Source of the DNA: DATEEW01 sp035273665
GTDB taxonomy: Bacteria > Pseudomonadota > Gammaproteobacteria > Burkholderiales > SG8-39
DNA: 64,000 nt
Assembly (NCBI GenBank): GCA_035273665.1
Contig: DATEOW010000006.1
Span: 62,001 to 126,000 of the forward strand
Direction: 5' to 3'
Shown here: positions 58,572-64,000 of the stretch, piece after piece
Position numbering within the stretch: the stretch's first letter is position 1
How the letters are laid out: every line of letters begins with the position of its first letter
The notes under the pieces: generated by a model
Database searches by the model: none
What the model was told of the DNA's origin: nothing
Seen by the model: the letters and a program-made list of their open reading frames with translations, nothing else
Made by a program: the position numbers and the translations under genes

Positions 58572-60749
58572 TTAAATCTTGAAGTTGGCGACCGAACCTT
58601 TGAGTTCGGCTGCCAGCTTGGCGAGCTGACCGACCGATACGGCGGTTTGCTTCGTACCCTCGGTGGTTTGTTTCGTCACCGAAAGAATGTCCTGCATGGT
58701 CGTTGCCACCGTACCGGCCTCTTGCGCCTGGGCCTGCGCCGTCACGGAGATGTCTTCAATCAGTTGTGCAAGGCGGCGCGACACATCGCCGATCTCGCCG
58801 AGCGCCTGACCTGCGGCATCGGAAAGCTTTGCTCCATCAACCACACCCTGCGTGCTTTTCTCCATAGCGGAGACCGCATCCTGGGTATCGGTCTGAATGG
58901 TTTTCACAATCGCGCCGATCTGTTTCGTTGCCTCGCCCGAACGTTCCGCGAGGCGCTGCACCTCTTCCGCGACCACCGTAAAGCCACGACCCGCTTCACC
59001 CGCGGACGCCGCTTGAATCGCAGCATTCAGCGCCAACACGTTCGTCTGTTCCGTAATGTCGGTAATCAGTTCAACGATCTCGCCAATCTCCTGCGAGGAT
59101 TCGCCCAGACGCTTAATCCGTTTCGCGGTCTCTTGAATCTGATCGCGAATGTCGTTCATACCGGCGATAGAGTTTTGCACTGCTTCTTGACCCTTTTGCG
59201 CAGCAGTCAAGGATTGGCGCGCAACGTTCACCGATTGCGAAGCCGACGCGGACACGTCGTTAATCGCGCGGGCCATACCCTGCACCGAGTCACCAGCCGT
59301 TTGAATCTCTTTCGACTGACGTTCTGCGGCTTGCAGCAGTCGAGTGGAGGTTTGCGCCGCGGATTCCGTCGCGCTCGTCACCTGCGCCGCCGCGGAGTTG
59401 ATGCGGCCCACCAGCACGCGGAGCTCTTCAATCGTGTAGTTCACCGAGTCGGCGATCGCACCCGTGATGTCCTCTGTAACGGTCGCTTGCACGGTCAAGT
59501 CACCGTCCGCCAAGCTGCCCATCTCGTTCATCAGCCGCAAAATAGCTTCCTGGTTGGCCTTGTTCTGCGCTTCCGCTTCCTCGCGCAGACGTTCCGATTC
59601 TTCGCGCAGCTTCACCTGCTCGACACGGCGTCGTTCCGTTTCATCGCGATAAGCCTTGCCAAGCAAGATAATGGAAGCAATTACCAACAGGATACTGGCG
59701 CCGATCACCACGTTATAAAGCGTGCCGCCCAATTGCGCTTGATACTGTTCTTCCAGCCGCTTTGCGCTGCCTAATAGAGTGTCCGATTCGCTCACCACGC
59801 GACGGCCTGCGCGCTTGGCGTTCACGAGCGGTTGCAAGTTACCCATGATCGCGTCAACCGCGACGCTATATTCGGCAAAGGCGGCTTCCAAATCCTTTAA
59901 TGCATCCAAGGCATCAGGATCGGTGGTTGCCGGCACGCCCATGCTCACGTTGCCGTTTTTCAAGTTGTTCAAAGTATTGCGGAAGGTGTCTTTGTCTTTA
60001 CGCAGCAAGAACACCACTTCGGCACCGATTTCGTCCGATGCGAGCAGCGCGTTGGCGTTTTTCGCCATCCGCTGCGTCAACATCACGAGCTGGCTCGACA
60101 TCTCCAGCTCAGCGCGCGCGCTGCCCTTGGCTTCCAATTTGATACCGGCAACGGCTTCGGCCTGATCGAGCAGCGAAGCGTTATTGCTATTGATCTTCCG
60201 TACTGCCTCACCCAGCGCCACCAAGTTGGCTTGCTGGTCCAACACGAGACTGATGTCCTTGTCGGTCTTCAACCAGACTGTTCCCAAGGTATCCAACTCG
60301 ATACGCGCTTGGCCTCTGGTTGGAGGCACCTCGGCGCCGCCGATATCGCCGCCGGCGCTCAACGTTTGCTGGATGCCCGAGAATTGTTTACGAGCCTCCC
60401 GTAAGCGCTGGAAAGCAGGTGTCTGGCCTTGGAGTGCCTGCTGCACCTCGTTCGAGATCTGCTGCGATAAGGTACGCAACTGCCCGGCGGCCGAAACGTA
60501 TGCCGTACCGTTGTTTGCGTTCTTCACGGATAGGTAACCCGAGAAACCGATCGCAATGACGAGTAGACCGATCAGGCCGGCGAAAATCCGCATTTGTTTG
60601 CGGAAGGACATTTCGCCGAGGATCGGCATCGGCGAGCGGGCAGCCTTGCCGATGACATCGGTGATTGTATGCGTCGGTTCGAGCGAAACGTCGCCACTTT
60701 CTCGCGACTTGCCGAATCCCAGATTCAACGCTGACCAATTGATTGCCAT
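58572..60749 (-). CDS. pilJ: Twitching chemoreceptor PilJ
   Basis: A 725-aa methyl-accepting chemotaxis protein. Two membrane helices lie at about 50-70 (IFAGLIGLLVIAIGFSGYL) and about 345-365 (VVIGASILLVIASIILL), enclosing a helical periplasmic sensor with PilJ-type repeats (about 75-340: GQLRTLSQQISNEVQQALQG, SQLVMLTQRMAKNANALL). A HAMP-like region follows, then the signalling hairpin NVLALNAAIQAASAGEAGRG and VVAEEVQRLAERSGEATKQI. It lies between pilI and chpA as in Pseudomonas. Confidence 0.95.
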   Translation of the reverse strand: MAINWSALNLGFGKSRESGDVSLEPTHTITDVIGKAARSPMPILGEMSFRKQMRIFAGLIGLLVIAIGFSGYLSVKNANNGTAYVSAAGQLRTLSQQISNEVQQALQGQTPAFQRLREARKQFSGIQQTLSAGGDIGGAEVPPTRGQARIELDTLGTVWLKTDKDISLVLDQQANLVALGEAVRKINSNNASLLDQAEAVAGIKLEAKGSARAELEMSSQLVMLTQRMAKNANALLASDEIGAEVVFLLRKDKDTFRNTLNNLKNGNVSMGVPATTDPDALDALKDLEAAFAEYSVAVDAIMGNLQPLVNAKRAGRRVVSESDTLLGSAKRLEEQYQAQLGGTLYNVVIGASILLVIASIILLGKAYRDETERRRVEQVKLREESERLREEAEAQNKANQEAILRLMNEMGSLADGDLTVQATVTEDITGAIADSVNYTIEELRVLVGRINSAAAQVTSATESAAQTSTRLLQAAERQSKEIQTAGDSVQGMARAINDVSASASQSVNVARQSLTAAQKGQEAVQNSIAGMNDIRDQIQETAKRIKRLGESSQEIGEIVELITDITEQTNVLALNAAIQAASAGEAGRGFTVVAEEVQRLAERSGEATKQIGAIVKTIQTDTQDAVSAMEKSTQGVVDGAKLSDAAGQALGEIGDVSRRLAQLIEDISVTAQAQAQEAGTVATTMQDILSVTKQTTEGTKQTAVSVGQLAKLAAELKGSVANFKI

Positions 60750-60798
60750 ATGCCCCCCAACCTCTCTCTAACTCTCTCTTTGACTGATTGCGCCGGCT

Positions 60799-61311
60799 CT
60801 ACTGGCCCGATTGCAAAAATTCAGGGTGATAGACCAAAGCCGCCATGCTTAACTCGCGCCACTCGCGTCCGTCACCGTCGCGATAGCGTGCGCTTTCCCA
60901 TGCACGTCGTCTTTCCTTTTCGCTAGCCTGGAATTGCTGCAAATTGCGCAAGCCCAGCATCCGATTTACCAGCAGCGCGGCATTCATGCCGAACCGCTCG
61001 CCCACCAGTAAGAGGCGTGAATCCGGCGTGGCAGGCGTCAACTCGCCGCCTTGAAACGCCGCCAGATCAACCACGCTATATAAGTTGCCGCGAATATTGG
61101 CCAAGCCGCGGTACCAGGACCGCGCGCGCGGCACTCCGGCCACTTTAGGCAACGGAATCACTTCCCCGGCTTCGTCCAGCTTAATCAACCAATGTTCAGT
61201 ACCCACTTGCACACCCAAACGCGTCGACGGCACTTCGGAGGCCGCCTGAGCCTCGTTCAGTCGGCGTACCAGTCCCTGCTGGAATTCGCGCAGACTCGTG
61301 CGTCGGGCCAT
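60799..61311 (-). CDS. pilI: CheW-like adaptor PilI
   Basis: A 170-aa CheW-domain protein coupling PilJ to the ChpA kinase. RLGVQVGTEHWLIKLDEAGEVIPLP, VPRARSWYRGLANIRGNLYSVVDLAAF and LLLVGERFGMNAALLVNRMLGLRN match PilI/CheW. It lies 8 nt after pilH and 49 nt before pilJ. Confidence 0.93.
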   Translation of the reverse strand: MARRTSLREFQQGLVRRLNEAQAASEVPSTRLGVQVGTEHWLIKLDEAGEVIPLPKVAGVPRARSWYRGLANIRGNLYSVVDLAAFQGGELTPATPDSRLLLVGERFGMNAALLVNRMLGLRNLQQFQASEKERRRAWESARYRDGDGREWRELSMAALVYHPEFLQSGQ

Positions 61312-61319
61312 GTTCTGTC

Positions 61320-61694
61320 TCAGGCAGCGTTGTGCAAGCCGGCGATTTTCGCCAGCAGGGTCGACGAGTCGACGGGTTTAACGAGATAGTCGAGGGCGCC
61401 TTGGCGCATGCCCCAAATCTTGTCGGTTTCTGCGTTCTTACTCGTGCACATGATCACCGGGATATGTTTCGTCGCATCGTCGCGCGTAATCGTGCGCGTC
61501 GCTTGATAACCGTTGAGGCCGGGCATCACGACATCCATCAGAATAAGATCGGGCATTTCGCTTTTGGCTTTAACGATGGCTTCCTCGCCGCTTTCGGCAG
61601 TGACGACTTGATAGCCCTGCTTCGCCAGCATTTCCAACAGGAACTGACGGTCCGTGGGCGAATCGTCGACAACTAAAATTTTATGTACCGGCAC
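61320..61694 (-). CDS. pilH: Response regulator PilH
   Basis: A 124-aa single-domain receiver. Acidic pair D10/D11, phospho-acceptor D54 in LILMDVVMPGLNGYQATR, Thr in IMCTSKNAETDKIWGMRQGA and Lys in DYLVKPVD. In Pseudomonas PilH opposes PilG, modulating retraction and cAMP. It lies between pilG and pilI. Confidence 0.94.
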   Translation of the reverse strand: MPVHKILVVDDSPTDRQFLLEMLAKQGYQVVTAESGEEAIVKAKSEMPDLILMDVVMPGLNGYQATRTITRDDATKHIPVIMCTSKNAETDKIWGMRQGALDYLVKPVDSSTLLAKIAGLHNAA

Positions 61695-61720
61695 TGTTTT
61701 CCCCTGATTCTCAGTACGAC

Positions 61721-62116
61721 TTAAACGCGAGCCGGCGCGTGCGTGCCGACTGTCTTCAATAAACTGTCTTTAGTAAAAGGTTTGGTCAGATATTCATCCG
61801 AACCCACCATCCTGCCCCGTGCGCGATCGAACAACCCGTCTTTCGACGAGAGCATGATCACGGGCGTGGCCGAAAAACGCGCATTCTTCTTGATCAGCGC
61901 GCAAGTCTGATAACCATCGAGCCGCGGCATCATGATGTCGCAGAAAATCAGATCGGGCTGGTGGTCGGTGATTTTCGACAATGCATCGAAACCATCTTCT
62001 GCCAGGATCACCTGGCAACCCGCCTGAGCAAGAAAGATCTCGGCGCTGCGACGAATCGTATTGCTATCGTCGATCACCATCACTTTTACGCCCGCAAGAC
62101 TTGCAGATTCGCTCAC
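61721..62116 (-). CDS. pilG: Response regulator PilG
   Basis: A 131-aa single-domain receiver that promotes pilus extension. Acidic pair D16/D17, phospho-acceptor D60 in LIFCDIMMPRLDGYQT, and Lys in DEYLTKPFTKDSLL. The open frame runs to 62191, but GTG 62116 has a strong GGAGG 9 nt upstream and gives MSESASLAGVKVMVIDDSNTIRR, the family N-terminus. First gene of pilG-H-I-J-chpA. Confidence 0.94.
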   Translation of the reverse strand: MSESASLAGVKVMVIDDSNTIRRSAEIFLAQAGCQVILAEDGFDALSKITDHQPDLIFCDIMMPRLDGYQTCALIKKNARFSATPVIMLSSKDGLFDRARGRMVGSDEYLTKPFTKDSLLKTVGTHAPARV

Positions 62117-62385
62117 TGCTTCATTCCTCCAGCTGTCCGAAAAGGCATAACCGCAATGGGCCCGCCCGACAGTACCGCGCAATCTAAACATGATCTAAAT
62201 AGCTGGGCTATTCATTAATCAACGCTTCGGACAACTATTTAACGCAGTTTCTGAGGTGCGGAATTTGTCCTTTTGACATTTGCGCGAGCGAAAAAGGGCT
62301 GCCTGATCGCGTTATTGCGCTGCGATCTGGATCGAAGAAACTGTAGGAAAGAGGGCCCGCCGGATCGGCGGCTACAGCGGGAAGA
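62117..62385. other. Intergenic region between pilG and rubredoxin
   Basis: 269 nt, no supportable gene. On the minus strand TTGATT (62219-62214 area) and TTAGAT about 18 nt on are a possible pilG promoter. A hairpin with inner stem CCGCC/GGCGG (62357-62371) and outer CTGTAG/CTACAG (62341-62346 with 62372-62377) follows the rubredoxin gene; no U-tract, so a weak terminator at best. Confidence 0.35.
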
Positions 62386-62568
62386 TCAAATTTCAACCAT
62401 CTCGAAATCGTCTTTGCGGGCACCGCATTCGGGGCAGGTCCAATTGACTGGAACGTCCTCCCACCGGGTCCCGGGGGCAATACCCTCTTCAGGGCAACCG
62501 GCGGCTTCGTCGTAAATCCAGCCGCAAATCAAACACATCCAAGTTTTATAGGTTTCTGGCGCAGTCAT
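62386..62568 (-). CDS. rubA: Rubredoxin
   Basis: A 60-aa one-iron electron carrier. The four Cys ligands are C12, C15 (CLICGW) and C45, C48 (CPECGA), with the conserved IYDEAAG.PEEGIAPGTRWEDVP core. The frame is open to 62730, overlapping thiD, but ATG 62568 gives the normal short protein. Divergent from thiD, as in many betaproteobacteria. Confidence 0.95.
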   Translation of the reverse strand: MTAPETYKTWMCLICGWIYDEAAGCPEEGIAPGTRWEDVPVNWTCPECGARKDDFEMVEI

Positions 62569-62665
62569 CAGCTTGAGGTAAAGGCTTTCCGATAAAATCG
62601 AGCCCATCTTACCGTGCGGTAGCAGCTCTGTCTCCGCCGCGCGCCCCAATCTCCGGTTCTTGCCT

Positions 62666-63505
62666 ATGTCCGCCTTGCCTCCCATCGTCCTTTCTTTTGC
62701 CGCGACCGATCCGACCGGTGGCGCCGGCATTCAAGCCGACTTGCTGACGCTGTCATCGATGGGTTGCCATGCTTTATCGGTGATCACCGCCATCACAGTG
62801 CAGGACACCGCTGGTGTTGAAGACGTTTTTCCGCTCGATCCGGATTGGGTGGGAGAACAAGCGCGGCTGATTCTGGAAGATATGCCCGTGCTGGTCTTTA
62901 AGATCGGCCTAATCGGCAGCGTCGAGAACGTCGCCGTCATTGCGGAAATTCTCGCCGACTATCCCGATGTCCCCGTCATACTCGACCCGGTATTGTCCTC
63001 AGGGCGCGGCGACGAACTGTCCGACGACAGCATTATTGAAGCGATTCGCGATTTGCTCATTCCACAAGCGACGATCGTGACCCCCAACAGCACGGAGGCC
63101 CGCCGTTTGGCCGTCGAGGATGCGGATGAGGAAGACGCGCCGGAATTACCGATGTGCGCGCAGCGATTAATCGATATGGGCGCCGGATATGTGCTCATTA
63201 CCGGTACACATGAGAACACGCCGAAGGTCATCAACACTTTATACGGCCCGGAGGGTGTGATTCGGGCCGATAGCTGGGAGCGTTTGCCCGGCAGCTATCA
63301 CGGTTCCGGCTGCACGCTCGCTTCGGCGATTGCCGCCACACTTGCCAACGGTCTCGATGTCGCGGAAGCGGTGCGAGAAGCACAGGAATACACCTGGCAA
63401 ACGCTCTCCGCAGCCTTTAAACCGGGAATGGGCCAGGCGATTCCAGATCGCTTCTTTTGGGCGCGGGAGGAAGCCAGCAACGAAGAGAACGAGGCGGACG
63501 CGTGA
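62666..63505 (+). CDS. thiD: Hydroxymethylpyrimidine (phosphate) kinase
   Basis: Phosphorylates HMP and HMP-P for thiamine synthesis. It is 279 aa, ribokinase fold. SFAATDPTGGAGIQADLLTLSSMGCHALSVITAITVQDT in pieces: DPTGGAGIQADL and VITAITVQDT. DPVLSSGRGDEL and the anion hole/catalytic Asp-like region GSYHGSGCTLASAIAA are intact. ATG 62666 chosen; a TTG 6 nt earlier is in frame. It overlaps thiE as GTGA. Confidence 0.95.
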   Translation: MSALPPIVLSFAATDPTGGAGIQADLLTLSSMGCHALSVITAITVQDTAGVEDVFPLDPDWVGEQARLILEDMPVLVFKIGLIGSVENVAVIAEILADYPDVPVILDPVLSSGRGDELSDDSIIEAIRDLLIPQATIVTPNSTEARRLAVEDADEEDAPELPMCAQRLIDMGAGYVLITGTHENTPKVINTLYGPEGVIRADSWERLPGSYHGSGCTLASAIAATLANGLDVAEAVREAQEYTWQTLSAAFKPGMGQAIPDRFFWAREEASNEENEADA

Positions 63506-64000
63506 AGACCTTACCCCGCGGACTCTATGCCATCACGCCTGACGAAGCGGACACGAATAGGCTGCTCTCTATCGTGACGGCGGCTTTGAAAGGCGGTGCG
63601 GCCATTCTTCAATACCGCAATAAGGCCGCGAGCGCAGAGTTGAAGTTGGCACAGGCTTCCGCGCTGCTCCCTATCTGTCGGGCGTTTGCTGTGCCGCTCA
63701 TCCTGAACGACGACCTGGCCCTGGCGCTCGAATTGGATGCGGACGGCGTGCATCTAGGCGGCGACGATGGTGACCTTGCCGCTGCGCGAGGACGCTTGGG
63801 CCCGAACAAGTTCTTAGGCAGCTCCTGCTATGGCAGTATCGATCGCGCAATAACGGCCAAGGCTGCCGGCGCCGATCACATTGCGTTCGGCACGATGTTC
63901 CCCTCCTCGACTAAGCCGCTGGCAAAACAAGCGCCTTTAGAATTGTTCATGCAGGCCCGCGAGCGGGTCGGCCTTCCCGCCGTCGGGATCGGCGGCGTCA
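63502..64000 (+). CDS. thiE: Thiamine-phosphate synthase, 5' part (runs off window)
   Basis: Joins HMP-PP and thiazole phosphate. The first 166 codons are visible from GTG 63502, which overlaps the thiD stop. TIM-barrel blocks LPRGLYAITPDE, AAILQYRNKAAS, PLILNDDLALALELDADGVHLGGDDGDL, FLGSSCYGSIDRA and the phosphate-binding start VGIGGV are present. The Arg/Asn-Asp residues for pyrophosphate binding (QYRNK, NDD) are intact. The C-terminal 40 or so residues lie beyond the window. Confidence 0.94.
   Translation, partial: MKTLPRGLYAITPDEADTNRLLSIVTAALKGGAAILQYRNKAASAELKLAQASALLPICRAFAVPLILNDDLALALELDADGVHLGGDDGDLAAARGRLGPNKFLGSSCYGSIDRAITAKAAGADHIAFGTMFPSSTKPLAKQAPLELFMQARERVGLPAVGIGGV

Noticed and set aside
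58449..59774. A 441-codon plus-strand open frame opposite pilJ
   Set aside because: Arg/Leu/His-rich translation without a family, antisense to the clear MCP signalling domain; a shadow frame.
1..64000. CRISPR arrays, prophage, insertion sequences, rRNA or tRNA genes
   Set aside because: No regularly spaced repeats, no transposase or phage-type proteins and no cloverleaf or rRNA-like sequence were seen in the gaps.

Overview
This window looks like the core chromosome of a betaproteobacterium (Nitrosomonadales/Rhodocyclales/Burkholderiales grade; I cannot name a genus). The grounds are gene orders typical of that class: metX-metW next to ampG, xth and pyrE; mreBCD-mrdAB-rlpA-dacA-dat-ybeD-lipB-lipA divergent from gatCAB; DUF971-ubiE-(Tim44-like)-ubiJ-ubiB; pilT-pilU divergent from yggS-proC-yggT; pilGHIJ-chpA; and rubredoxin divergent from thiD-thiE. 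I see no rRNA, tRNA, CRISPR array, prophage, transposase or plasmid gene. Packing is dense, with many 1, 4 or 8 nt start/stop overlaps, and only one gene-free stretch exceeds 300 nt (43973-44277).

Layout. 1-1.4 kb: 3' part of ptsI, then a small unknown gene. 1.9-3.8 kb: methionine biosynthesis (metX, metW) behind a SAM-II-type riboswitch and an intrinsic terminator. 3.8-7.3 kb: ampG and xth leftward; pyrE and a DUF4124 secreted protein rightward. 7.3-10.5 kb: gatCAB leftward, for Gln/Asn-tRNA transamidation. 10.5-21 kb: a rod-shape, peptidoglycan and lipoate run (mreB to lipA) closed by a perfect palindromic terminator. 21-28 kb: a PEP-CTERM/EPS-type glycosyltransferase, polA (leftward), a LOG-family hydrolase, a DUF2782 protein, thrB and a BPSS1780-like membrane protein. 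28-32.2 kb: a HIT protein, a large PilZ-motif protein, and phoBR with a plausible Pho box. 32.2-36.5 kb: ubiquinone genes. 36.5-44 kb: a Na+/solute symporter, a VanZ-like protein, a 2Fe-2S ferredoxin, a hydrolase, a NodIJ-type ABC exporter, a HemJ-like protein, an rRNA methyltransferase and a beta-carbonic anhydrase. 44-48.7 kb: pilU and pilT (leftward), yggS, proC and yggT. 48.8-52.8 kb: yqgE-ruvX-pyrR-pyrB-pyrC' (leftward), with a 273-bp inverted-repeat-bounded segment between pyrB and a catalytically degenerate dihydroorotase. 53-62.1 kb: the twitching-motility chemosensory cluster pilG-H-I-J-chpA. 62.4-64 kb: rubredoxin, thiD and the 5' part of thiE.

How it fits together. Two sets of genes serve type IV pili: the retraction ATPases PilT and PilU, and the Pil-Chp phosphorelay. 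A PilZ-motif protein is a possible c-di-GMP link to them. The mre/mrd/rlpA/dacA genes, with ampG elsewhere, cover cell-wall elongation, trimming and recycling; dat, next to dacA, could process released D-alanine. Pyrimidine synthesis is represented by pyrE and pyrR-pyrB-pyrC'.

The observations I rate most worth following are the inverted-repeat segment in the pyr operon, the SAM-II riboswitch-terminator pair, the PilZ protein with a long insertion between its two ligand motifs, the repeated 4-nt stop-codon overlaps of convergent genes, and the polA/LOG gene pair whose start codons share one CATG. I found no clear evidence of a wholly new multi-gene system.
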